Assembly (NCBI GenBank): GCA_020853585.1
Contig: JADYYQ010000043.1
Span: forward strand, 1-38,966
DNA from: Ottowia sp.
Lineage (GTDB): Bacteria; Pseudomonadota; Gammaproteobacteria; Burkholderiales; Burkholderiaceae
Length of the DNA: 38,966 bases
Direction of reading: 5' to 3'
Shown: piece by piece, positions 1 through 7,143 of the stretch
How positions within the stretch are numbered: position 1 is the first letter of the stretch
Layout of the letters: every line of letters starts with the position of its first letter
Program-made: the position numbers and the translations under genes
Notes under the pieces: model-generated
Told to the model about the DNA's origin: nothing
Database searches by the model: none
Seen by the model: only the letters and a program-made list of their open reading frames with translations

Positions 1-88
1 CCAGCATTCAACACTTGGCTACCAATCGCCAACTCAATATATCGAATGTTGGCGGAGTAAGCAAAGTCAGGAAAAAATGGTTGCATAA
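1..88 (+). CDS. IS3-family transposase (OrfB), 3' end only
   Basis: The window opens inside a gene read in frame 2. The last 28 codons, ending at TAA 86-88, include HSTLGYQSPTQY. This is the C-terminal signature of IS3-family DDE transposases (the Y/H-S-x-L-G-Y-x-S-P block after the catalytic glutamate). The catalytic D, D and E would lie left of the window, so integrity cannot be judged. The element ends just upstream of apaG, where Burkholderia relatives usually carry housekeeping genes, so it probably marks a rearrangement point. An 86-base open frame on the opposite strand is considered a shadow. Confidence 0.75.
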   Translation, partial: QHSTLGYQSPTQYIECWRSKQSQEKMVA

Positions 89-127
89 AATTCACCTGAT
101 GGCAGACGAAATATCGAGGGAACCTCA
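1..127 (+). mobile_element. Right end of an IS3-family insertion sequence (partial)
   Basis: The transposase stop at 88 is followed by about 39 bases ending in GGGAACCTCA at 118-127. IS3-family elements have ends of the form TG...CA, and the reverse complement of this stretch begins TGAGGTTCCC, so it may be the right inverted repeat. The exact edge is inferred, because the left end and any target duplication are outside the window. Confidence 0.45.
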
Positions 128-199
128 CTGCTCTTAACCAAGACTTGCGATGAATGTAAGCATGCCGCAAAATATTGCGTTAATTATCTGGGCCGTCAC

Positions 200-574
200 A
201 TGAGTCGCTATGCTTTTACCGTTACTGTGCGCAGTCAATATTTACCTGAACACTCTGATTCGCAAACGAGTCAGTTTGCTTTTTCTTATACAGTGACGAT
301 TCGTAATACAGGGGAGCTGCCCGCGCAGTTGATTTCACGTTATTGGTTGATTATCGATAGTGATGGCGTGACGCAAGAGGTCAAGGGTCTGGGCGTGGTG
401 GGTCATCAACCACTCTTACGTAAAGATGAGCATTTTGAATACACTAGCTGGACGACGATTGCAACGCCGGTTGGCACCATGCAGGGGCATTACTTTTGTG
501 TTGCAGAAGATGGCACACATTTTGAAGCAGCGATTCCAGTGTTTTCGCTTGCGATGCCGCGTACGCTGCATTGA
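200..574 (+). CDS. apaG: Co2+/Mg2+ efflux protein ApaG
   Basis: This 124-residue protein has the size and single beta-sandwich (DUF525) layout of ApaG. The N-terminal half reads as strands (residues 5-15 and 25-48, with FAFSYTVTIRN). The conserved GLGVVGHQPLL block (residues 64-74) and GTMQGHYFCV (residues 92-101) follow. ApaG is linked genetically to cobalt resistance and Ap4A levels, but its biochemical role is not settled. In E. coli it follows ksgA in the lptD-surA-pdxA-ksgA operon. Here that operon lies about 31 kb away and has no apaG at its end. The ATG at 200 has only a weak ribosome site. The start is kept because the next in-frame Met is well inside the fold. Confidence 0.93.
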   Translation: MSRYAFTVTVRSQYLPEHSDSQTSQFAFSYTVTIRNTGELPAQLISRYWLIIDSDGVTQEVKGLGVVGHQPLLRKDEHFEYTSWTTIATPVGTMQGHYFCVAEDGTHFEAAIPVFSLAMPRTLH

Positions 575-933
575 TGCTTTTCGTATTTAGTCGTCTAAAT
601 GCAAGATCGCGTGCGCGTAGTACGGTAGATTAAATGTCTCGTATGATTCGTATCCTGTTTGGTATAGACAGTGATAATGAAAATATAGGTTATAGGGCGT
701 AGCAATTTTATTAGGCAGTGCGTGCGCAGCGTGGCCTTCTTGTTTGACGGAAAGGTTGGACGATGTTCGTGGACATAATTTATGCAGCAACCTGGCGGGG
801 GTGATGGTTGCTAGCAGGTAATGTGAATACGCTGTTTATTTTCCTGATGGTGTTGAGCGAAAGAAAGCCAAAGTGCTTCGCCCATAGTTGTAACGCATTC
901 TCTTTTTAAGGCGTTGAAAAATAGGGGGACTGC

Positions 934-962
934 TTGACAAGCGCGCTTTTGGCTTGTAAAGT
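934..962 (+). promoter_or_regulatory. Predicted sigma70 promoter
   Basis: TTGACA (934-939) is a perfect -35 box. It is followed after exactly 17 bases by TAAAGT (957-962), a 4/6 match to the -10 consensus. The operator dyad at 967-980 sits at about the expected start of transcription, an ideal place for repression. The promoter points toward the OsmC-like gene at 1341. Confidence 0.6.
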
Positions 963-966
963 AACT

Positions 967-980
967 ACCAACTAGTCGGT
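967..980. promoter_or_regulatory. Palindromic operator, copy 1 (TetR-like)
   Basis: ACCAACTAGTCGGT is a dyad with 6 of 7 arm positions matching. It shares the ACCnA...TnGGT core with the dyads at 1206-1221 and 2034-2063. Dyads of this size with ACC/GGT arms are typical of TetR-family operators. It lies just downstream of the promoter at 934-962. Confidence 0.6.
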
Positions 981-1205
981 TTAGCATTAAGTAATAAGGT
1001 GCAGGTTAGATTTTTTATAAGTGGGGTTGTCGTGTACGTTTGTTTAACGGAGGTTGATCTGCTTTCGCGGGTGAACTTCTGCTCATGATGCAATACCAAG
1101 GTGTGAGAGAGACAGCGGAGTTATGCGTCTTATTATATATAGTTGAAATGGCTTTGCTTTTTCTGTTGTGTTGCCCTTTGGGTAATATTTTTTGTCGTAA
1201 ATAAA

Positions 1206-1221
1206 TACCATTTAGTTGGTA
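1206..1221. promoter_or_regulatory. Palindromic operator, copy 2 (TetR-like)
   Basis: TACCATTTAGTTGGTA is a dyad with 6 of 8 arm positions matching and the same ACC/GGT arms as the copies at 967 and 2034. It lies 120 bases upstream of the OsmC-like start codon. It is the weakest of the three copies. Confidence 0.45.
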
Positions 1222-1340
1222 GCTATAGGGGGCTAGATGAAGTGAGTCGAATAAGGCAAATCGAGCGGGATTTGCAGTATGAGTGAGAGGAGGTAGACCC
1301 CTTCCCGCAGGCGTAACAACATATTATTGAGAAACGAGAA

Positions 1341-1913
1341 ATGAGTACAAATATTAAAATTAAAGCAATGTCTGACAATGGGATCAATGCTGGTGCACTG
1401 CGTGAGTTTACCGATCAGGTTGCAATAAAGCCGGCTGCAGGAATCGCGACATTTGGTGTTGCGACAGTCTGGAAAGGCGGAACTCGGACGCGTGCGCAAA
1501 CCATGCCGCTTGTTCTGGGTGATAAAACCTTGGCACGTGACTTTGCTATTGATGCGGATGAACCAGCAGAATTACTTGGGACCAATACAGCGGCCAATCC
1601 CCAAGAGTTAATCCTAGCTGCCTTGAATGCATGTATGGCAGCGACTTATGCGGCAAATGCGGCGGCAATGGATATTGAGTTGAAATCATTGACGATCCGC
1701 ACCAAAGGCAGTCTTGATCTGAGAGGTTTTCTGGGCATCGATCCCGCGATTAATCCAGGATACGATTGTGTAGAGTATGAGGTTGAAATTGCCTCAGCAC
1801 AGGATTCGCAGGCGATAGAAGCATTACATGCGCGTGTACAGCAGACCTCTCCGAACTATCATAATTTTGCGCGTGCGATTGATATGAAGGCTAAGTTGAT
1901 CATTCTTCCTTAA
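1341..1913 (+). CDS. OsmC-family (Ohr/OsmC-like) stress protein
   Basis: This 190-residue protein has the OsmC fold. The N-terminal beta region is followed by the long central helix with AANPQELILAALNACMAAT (residues 84-102), whose Cys98 corresponds to the peroxidatic cysteine. OsmC/Ohr proteins reduce organic hydroperoxides with a pair of cysteines. The second, normally in a C-P-V type turn near residue 170, is absent here (QQTSPNYHNF, residues 167-176). The other cysteine, Cys143, is elsewhere, so this belongs to the one-cysteine OsmC-like group and may not be a classical peroxidase. The gene lies downstream of two operator-like dyads and upstream of a third, so it is probably co-regulated with the DJ-1-like gene at 2091. 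Confidence 0.88.
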   Translation: MSTNIKIKAMSDNGINAGALREFTDQVAIKPAAGIATFGVATVWKGGTRTRAQTMPLVLGDKTLARDFAIDADEPAELLGTNTAANPQELILAALNACMAATYAANAAAMDIELKSLTIRTKGSLDLRGFLGIDPAINPGYDCVEYEVEIASAQDSQAIEALHARVQQTSPNYHNFARAIDMKAKLIILP

Positions 1914-2033
1914 ACGAAAAAATTGTAAGAAATAAGTTATTTGTTATCTGACACCATAGATTGAATTACGCATGCGGTGTTGAATGCACACACTATGATC
2001 CAACGATTAACAGGATCGATATTTTTTTAAATA

Positions 2034-2063
2034 AAATAACTACCAATTAATCGGTAGTTATTT
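2034..2063. promoter_or_regulatory. Near-perfect palindromic operator, copy 3 (TetR-like)
   Basis: A 30-base dyad is centred between 2048 and 2049, with 14 of 15 arm positions matching. Its core is ACTACCAATTAATCGGTAGT. The core repeats the ACCAA..TCGGT of the copy at 967-980. It starts 57 bases before the DJ-1/PfpI-like start codon, in an AT-rich stretch suitable for a promoter. Symmetry and position point to a dimeric repressor of the TetR type. No such regulator is encoded in the window. Confidence 0.75.
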
Positions 2064-2090
2064 AAATCTAAACCATAGACAGGGGTAATA

Positions 2091-2861
2091 ATGAAGTTTT
2101 TTATAAAAAATGTAATTAATGTTTTATTTATTGTCATTAGTTTTATGGCATTGAGTACTCACACCCAGGCAGCGGGGCCCAAACGTATTCTTATTATGAT
2201 GTCTTCAGAAAGTGCGTTGGGACTGAGCGGAAAGCTAACTGGAACATGGTTTGAAGAGGTGGCCACGCCTTATTACACATTGCGTGAAGCGGGGTATGAA
2301 GTGGTACTTGCATCGCTAAAAGGCGGTGAGGCCCCTATCGATTTGTTGAGCATGCAAGCACCGTTCACGACAAAAAACACGGCACGGTTTTCGAGTGATC
2401 TTGTTGCCATGCATGCGTTGAAGCATACAAATCGACTTAGTGACCTTAACTATAACGACTATGACGCTGTGTTTTTCCCAGGTGGTTATGGGCTATTGTG
2501 GGATCTTACAAATGACTCCCATACGATCAAAATGATCGAGGATTTCTTTTATGCTGGAAAACCGATCGCCCTGGTGTGTCATGCACCCGCAATTTTACGC
2601 GATGCAAAGAAGAAAAATGGTCAACCTTTGGTGAAAGGTTTGACAGTGACGGGTTTTATGAATGCCGAGGATGATGAGCTCGATCTGTCTCGCCACTTGT
2701 TATTTTCTCTGGAAGATATGTTGAAATCCCGTAGCGCGAACTATAAAGGTACAAGTAAGAACTGGGATGCCCATATCGAAGTAGATGGTCCATTGATGAC
2801 AGGACAAAATCCTGCCAGTGCACCTGTACTCGCACAAGCTTTGGCCGAACGTCTTAAATAA
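2091..2861 (+). CDS. Exported DJ-1/PfpI (Hsp31-like) protein
   Basis: This 256-residue protein has an N-terminal signal peptide: a Lys-rich start, a hydrophobic stretch at about 8-21, then THTQA|AG with cleavage near residue 27. A class-I glutamine-amidotransferase-like domain follows. The nucleophile elbow ALVCHAPAIL (residues 160-169) carries Cys163-His164, and TWFEE (52-56) supplies the usual acidic partner. FFPGGYGLLWDL (128-139) is the oxyanion-region loop. Family members act as glyoxalase III, deglycase or chaperone enzymes against methylglyoxal-type damage, and most are cytoplasmic, so export is unusual. The gene sits 57 bases behind the strongest operator dyad and ends before a rho-independent terminator. 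The exact substrate cannot be read from sequence. Confidence 0.88.
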   Translation: MKFFIKNVINVLFIVISFMALSTHTQAAGPKRILIMMSSESALGLSGKLTGTWFEEVATPYYTLREAGYEVVLASLKGGEAPIDLLSMQAPFTTKNTARFSSDLVAMHALKHTNRLSDLNYNDYDAVFFPGGYGLLWDLTNDSHTIKMIEDFFYAGKPIALVCHAPAILRDAKKKNGQPLVKGLTVTGFMNAEDDELDLSRHLLFSLEDMLKSRSANYKGTSKNWDAHIEVDGPLMTGQNPASAPVLAQALAERLK

Positions 2862-2880
2862 TCGACTTTAAATCTTCGGT

Positions 2881-2923
2881 AAAAGAGGTAGTGAGGGTTG
2901 GCCCACCTTGCTACCTCTTTTTT
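2881..2923 (+). terminator. Rho-independent terminator
   Basis: AAAAGAGGTAG (2881-2891) pairs with CTACCTCTTTT (2911-2921), and the 3' arm runs straight into a T tract. It lies 20 bases after the stop of the DJ-1/PfpI-like gene and closes that locus. Confidence 0.85.
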
Positions 2924-3120
2924 ATCAAATCTCATTACGCGGGCATAGGCCTACGGTGCGATATAACAGATAGCGTTTCACCATTCAAGATTTTTTCGAG
3001 GCACTGATTAATAAACATCGAGTACGGATATTTTTGCGTAAAAAAAGCATGTTTCGACAAATTTTTGTTTGAGGAATCGTAGATGATAAGGAGCTATTAA
3101 CTGTAGATGAAATGATTTTG

Positions 3121-3126
3121 AGGAGG
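3121..3126 (+). promoter_or_regulatory. Consensus ribosome binding site fixing the kinase start
   Basis: AGGAGG with 6 bases to ATG 3133. It falls inside the longer open frame that begins at ATG 3112, so the longer start is unlikely. Confidence 0.8.
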
Positions 3127-3132
3127 GCATAC

Positions 3133-4287
3133 ATGACTCGCTTGCATGATATCGGACGTATTTGTCCATCGAACCAGTTCGTCACCACAACGCCTCTTTT
3201 AAATAGTGAGCATGCTCATCACAGTGTTTTATCGTCTCTTCAAATACGGCATCTTATCGGTACAGGTGCACAGGGCAATGTGTATGAGCTATCAGATGCA
3301 ACGAATGAGAAAAGATACGCTGGAAAGACTTTTCATGATCGTGCGGCCTTAGCTGTCGAACAAAGTGCCTATAGCAAGCTACAAGGTCATCAAGGGATAG
3401 CAACATGTTACGGTGTCGTGCATCTTGAAGGAAAAGAAATTTTAATAACCGATTTTATAGGTAAAGATACCTTAAGAAATTTTATTTCTAAATGCGATGA
3501 TTTTTGTAAGCGATTTCATAAAGAAGCTTCTTACGCACCGCAGATGCGATTAATGCTTGCTCAGCAACTTGTCGATGCATTACACCATATAGAAAAACAG
3601 GGCATGTGTCACGCGGATTTAAAGCCAGAAAATATTATGCTGAGTGACGATGGAAAATTAAAAATCATTGATCTAGGCTTGGCTGTACCACGTACATCGC
3701 TTATCTCAAATATGAAAGGTACGCATCATTACATGGCTCCCGAAATCATTCTTGCCAACAATGATTTTGCTAAAGTGGATAGCTATGCGATGGGAAATAT
3801 TTTGCTGGAATTGCTCACCGGTTTTCGGCTTAAACAAAATTTTTCGCAATTTTCTCTTCACAATGAAAAAACCGCAGAGGATCTACATTACGCTGAATAT
3901 TTTGAAGGAGGAAAAACAGCGCAAGCTGGGCGAAGCGCACCGGATCTTAGCCAAGTGTTGAGTGCATCAGGCTCTTTTTTCCCAACAGACAAAGAGAACC
4001 CCATTAATGCATCATTACGGGACCAGATCATCCAACCTTTGCAAACATTACAAGCTGATAAGCGGCCGACTTTAGCGCAAATCCAAACGCGTATAGACAA
4101 TATGGCTAATCAATATTTAGATGCGTGGTCCTTAAAAGAAGCGAAATTATTGGTAGAAAAAATAAACACACATCCCTCTTTTACTGATGAGCGCAGTGGT
4201 TCTCGTGGCAGCGAAACAGTAAGTGAGGACACAGGGTTTGGGCAAAGTGCTTACAGCCTATCCAATCATTTATCTGTACAGACATGA
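3133..4287 (+). CDS. Eukaryotic-like Ser/Thr protein kinase
   Basis: This 384-residue protein has a complete Hanks-type kinase domain: glycine loop GTGAQG (43-48), ATP-binding Lys65, probable helix-C Glu76, catalytic loop HADLKPEN (160-167, Asp162), metal motif DLG (180-182) and APE (202-204) with the later Asp216. Two motifs deviate. HRD is HAD, so the Arg that couples to the activation loop is missing, and DFG is DLG. About 40 N-terminal residues and about 60 C-terminal residues (Ser/Gly-rich tail) lie outside the domain, and no membrane segment is seen. Bacterial signalling kinases of this class usually carry one, so a secreted host-directed kinase is possible. An upstream ATG at 3112 is in frame, but AGGAGG at 3121-3126 sits 6 bases before ATG 3133 and decides the start. 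Confidence 0.9.
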   Translation: MTRLHDIGRICPSNQFVTTTPLLNSEHAHHSVLSSLQIRHLIGTGAQGNVYELSDATNEKRYAGKTFHDRAALAVEQSAYSKLQGHQGIATCYGVVHLEGKEILITDFIGKDTLRNFISKCDDFCKRFHKEASYAPQMRLMLAQQLVDALHHIEKQGMCHADLKPENIMLSDDGKLKIIDLGLAVPRTSLISNMKGTHHYMAPEIILANNDFAKVDSYAMGNILLELLTGFRLKQNFSQFSLHNEKTAEDLHYAEYFEGGKTAQAGRSAPDLSQVLSASGSFFPTDKENPINASLRDQIIQPLQTLQADKRPTLAQIQTRIDNMANQYLDAWSLKEAKLLVEKINTHPSFTDERSGSRGSETVSEDTGFGQSAYSLSNHLSVQT

Positions 4288-4529
4288 TTTGGGGAATAGC
4301 CATTTTGGCAGTGCGATGCATGTTTATATTGCATGAAAGTAGCGAGCCTGGATTAATGCCCGGCGTATATCCTAAGACCCGAGCATAACTTACTAAGCGT
4401 ACTAGATAGAGCGTTGTTGCTAAGGCATTGCGCACAATCCTTAACTACGTTTATCGCTATCGGTTTGCGCGCGATTTACGTTATGGATAGTCCGCTGACT
4501 ATTGTTATGCGACGGTCTTTTCGGCCCCC

Positions 4530-5561
4530 TTACTTGGATAACTGAGTTGTAAATACAGCCACGATACGGTCAATCGCCAAAGCGTTAATTTGCCAGTGTG
4601 TCATCAAACGCATTTGGCCAAATTCGGGTGGGTTGGCTTTGATACCCGCGACGCGTAATGCGCTCATTAATTTCTCTGTATCGAGATCGGGGGGGAGTGA
4701 GAGCCACACCATATTGATGTGAATATCATCAAGATTAATTTGTATGCCGGGAAGCATCGCTAAACGTGCGCCGAGTATACGTGCGTTGTGGTGATCTTCA
4801 TCAAGTCGCTGCACCATATCGGTGAGTGCGATGATGCCCGGGGCGGCAAGCACACCCACTTGGCGCATTCCTCCACCTAATAGCTTACGGTTTTTGCGTG
4901 CACGGGCAATAAAATCGCTTGAGCCAGCAAGGATGGAGCCAATGGGTGCGGCTAATCCTTTGCTTAAGCAAAACATGACGGTATCCGCATACTGCGCTAT
5001 CTCGCTTGCTTGGCAGCCAAGATAAGTAGCAGCATTAAATATACGTGCGCCATCTAAATGCAGTGGAATATGGTGCTGTTGAGCTAACTTCGAAATGCTG
5101 TGCATCACCGAAAGTGGAATCACGCGTCCATTTGAATGTGCATTTTCTAAGCAAATTAGTCCTGTTTTTGGATAATGAATATCATGGCCAATACGAATAC
5201 GTTTTTCGATTTCGCTTGCATCAAGGATGCCTTGGCGACTCGGGATGGTGCGTAATTGCACGCCTGCGATAACAGCTGAGCCGCCTGTCTCATGCTGAAC
5301 AATATGGCAGTCTTCCCCCAAAATAACTTCATTGCCAGTTTGGCAGTGCGTTAAGAGTGCGAGTTGGTTGCCCATATTTCCACTGGGGACAAAAAGTGCC
5401 GCTTGTTTATTCAGTCGTTGAGCGGCTAAGCTTTCCAGTTGATGTGCGCCTGGATCGTCACCGTAGACATCATCGCCTACCTCAGCGGTATACATCGCTT
5501 GGCGCATTGCTGGTGTGGGATGGGTAACGGTGTCACTGCGTACATCAATGGTGTCTTGCAT
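4530..5561 (-). CDS. ltaE: Low-specificity L-threonine aldolase
   Basis: This PLP-dependent fold-type I enzyme cleaves L-threonine or L-allo-threonine to glycine and acetaldehyde. With the start at 5561 it has 343 residues, the usual length. It opens with DVRSDTVTHPT (6-16), a hallmark of the family, followed by GDDVYGDDP (29-37). HLDGAR (168-173) holds the PLP-ring aspartate. The PLP lysine is Lys201 in FCLSKGLAAPIGS (197-209). The frame is open to 5624, but GGGAGA lies about 6 bases before ATG 5561 and family proteins begin close to DVRSD, so the shorter start is chosen. It may provide glycine in a reduced genome. Confidence 0.93.
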   Translation of the reverse strand: MQDTIDVRSDTVTHPTPAMRQAMYTAEVGDDVYGDDPGAHQLESLAAQRLNKQAALFVPSGNMGNQLALLTHCQTGNEVILGEDCHIVQHETGGSAVIAGVQLRTIPSRQGILDASEIEKRIRIGHDIHYPKTGLICLENAHSNGRVIPLSVMHSISKLAQQHHIPLHLDGARIFNAATYLGCQASEIAQYADTVMFCLSKGLAAPIGSILAGSSDFIARARKNRKLLGGGMRQVGVLAAPGIIALTDMVQRLDEDHHNARILGARLAMLPGIQINLDDIHINMVWLSLPPDLDTEKLMSALRVAGIKANPPEFGQMRLMTHWQINALAIDRIVAVFTTQLSK

Positions 5562-5705
5562 TGCTTTTCTCCCGGAGAGTGAATAATGAGTAGTGCCATA
5601 TTTCGCGAAGTAGGTACGGGACAAATTGATTTTGCCTTTACCTGTCCTTGCGTTTGTATGCTTAAATCGGGCGGCATAAATCGTCGCGCAGCTAGGGCTT
5701 CGATA

Positions 5706-5831
5706 TTATTGCGGAGGAGGGCTGTCTGACTCTTTTTCTTGTGGACGATGTCGGATACCTGAAGCGGTCCAAAGCACAATGACGATTAAAAGTATTAAGG
5801 CTAATGCAGCCTCTAAGCCAAGCCAGAACAT
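5706..5831 (-). CDS. Small single-pass membrane protein (41 residues)
   Basis: An open frame from ATG 5831 to TAA 5706 encodes 41 residues. They begin MFWLGLEAALALILLIVIVL, a strong transmembrane segment (about 2-24). A short polar tail follows with basic residues (GIRHRPQ, 25-31), then acidic and proline residues (KESDSPPPQ). The positive residues just after the helix suggest a cytoplasmic C-terminus. I do not recognise the family. It is upstream of and co-oriented with ltaE, separated by 144 bases, and faces away from mltA. The ribosome site is weak (GGAT about 8 bases upstream). The uninterrupted 20-residue hydrophobic stretch and the amphipathic composition are the main evidence that it is real. 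Confidence 0.5.
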   Translation of the reverse strand: MFWLGLEAALALILLIVIVLWTASGIRHRPQEKESDSPPPQ

Positions 5832-5919
5832 ATGAGATTTATCCAAAAAGCGTACGCAAAAATCAAGAAGACGTGGTTTTTGTTTTGCACACGGATATCT
5901 ATGATAGGAGCGTTATTGT

Positions 5920-7011
5920 ATGCATAAACTTGTTGATCGTAGTCGTTATATTTTCTATTGTTTATTTATTTTTTTGGCCGGGTGCGTATCGGTTGCACCG
6001 CACACCGATACGATGACGGAGCAAGATGCGTCATCAATGACGGTAGAGATGCAAAAAACAGCTTGGAGTGCTTTGCCTGGATGGCATAGCGATGATATGC
6101 AAAGTGCTTGGGCTGCATATCATGAAAGTTGTCTTGCTTTGACTCGGCGCGGCGATAAGGTGTGGAAAGCATTATGCGATGCTGCTAAGCATGTTGATGC
6201 GATTGATGGCAATGCGATTCGTGCTTATTTTGAGGCGCATTTTCAGCCGATGCATTTGCGCCATGACGATGGGAGCGCAGTGGGTTTAATTACCGGGTAT
6301 TACGAGCCGATATTACAAGGCTCACGTAAACGCGGAGGCATTTACCAAACACCGCTTTATTTATATCCGCGGGGTGTGACACGGGGGCAAGTACTGCCTC
6401 CTCGCGCTAAATTATTGTCGGGCGCGCTTGCGTTGGAACCACTGGTGTATGTGGATGATCCTGTGGAGGCGGCTTTTCTACAAATTCAGGGTTCGGGGCG
6501 CGTGCGTTTAGCTGAGGGAGGAGAAATGCGCGTTGGTTTTGCGGGGAGTAATGAGCAACCCTTTAAATCGATAGGACGTTGGTTGTTGGATCGCGGTGAA
6601 GTCACACCTGCTCAGGCAACGATGCAAGGTATCAAAGCATGGGGGCGCGCACATCCTAATCAATGTGAAGCGATGCTTAATATCAATCCACGCTTTGTGT
6701 TTTTTCGTGAGCTCCCCAACAATGGTAATGCGGGATCGCCGGGTGCCCTTGGTGTACCGCTTTCCCCAGAACGTAGTTTAGCGGTTGACCCTGCGTATAT
6801 CCCTTTGGGCTCACCTGTTTTTATTTCAACCACTTGGCCTTTGTCCACTCAGCGCCTACAACGACTTATGTTTGCGCAGGACACGGGCGGGGCGATTAAA
6901 GGGCGTGTACGCGCTGATTTTTATTGGGGCACGGGTTTTGCTGCTGGGGAGTTGGCGGGACGAATGAAAGAAAAAGGAGAGTTATGGGTATTGCTGCCTC
7001 GTTTGCGTTAG
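5920..7011 (+). CDS. mltA: Membrane-bound lytic murein transglycosylase A (lipoprotein)
   Basis: MltA cleaves the MurNAc-GlcNAc bond of peptidoglycan and leaves 1,6-anhydro ends. This 363-residue protein has a lipoprotein signal peptide with lipobox LAGC (19-22, lipidated Cys22). The MltA domain follows, with GLITGYYEP as its early conserved block and IQGSGRVRL in the middle. It ends in the 3D (three-aspartate) domain with QDTGGAIKGRVRADFYWGTG, whose aspartates include the catalytic acid. The last residue after Cys is Val, which by the usual +2 rule suggests outer-membrane sorting. AGGAG about 9 bases before the ATG fits the start. The overlapping 70-codon frame starting at 5804 is a shadow. 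Confidence 0.95.
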   Translation: MHKLVDRSRYIFYCLFIFLAGCVSVAPHTDTMTEQDASSMTVEMQKTAWSALPGWHSDDMQSAWAAYHESCLALTRRGDKVWKALCDAAKHVDAIDGNAIRAYFEAHFQPMHLRHDDGSAVGLITGYYEPILQGSRKRGGIYQTPLYLYPRGVTRGQVLPPRAKLLSGALALEPLVYVDDPVEAAFLQIQGSGRVRLAEGGEMRVGFAGSNEQPFKSIGRWLLDRGEVTPAQATMQGIKAWGRAHPNQCEAMLNINPRFVFFRELPNNGNAGSPGALGVPLSPERSLAVDPAYIPLGSPVFISTTWPLSTQRLQRLMFAQDTGGAIKGRVRADFYWGTGFAAGELAGRMKEKGELWVLLPRLR

Positions 7012-7143
7012 ATCAATAAAGCAGTGCTCGCATCATGCCAGGCTATGTTTACGATGCCAAATCATGTGAGGTGTGTCGATAGCCGCGTGCTTATTGCTCG
7101 CTGGAGATAATTAATCGTGCGGTATTTATTGGGAGAAAAGGTG

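Larger units (their letters stand above)
575..1340. other. Long intergenic region with operators but no recognisable gene
   Basis: These 766 bases lie between apaG and the OsmC-like gene. No open frame in either direction resembles a known protein; a 67-codon minus frame at 587-790 has no recognisable features. The stretch holds a good sigma70-type promoter (934-962) and two dyads of the same operator type (967-980 and 1206-1221), about 240 bases apart. A lost regulator gene is one explanation, but I could not find a convincing remnant. Confidence 0.6.

Noticed and set aside
1..86. Minus-strand frame starting at 86 with AGGTGA upstream
   Set aside because: It lies exactly opposite the transposase C-terminus, whose HSTLGYQSP motif is far more convincing; the minus peptide resembles nothing.
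587..790. 67-codon minus-strand gene in the apaG-osmC gap
   Set aside because: No motif, no ribosome site and biased composition; a lost TetR gene was considered here, but no recognisable remnant was found.
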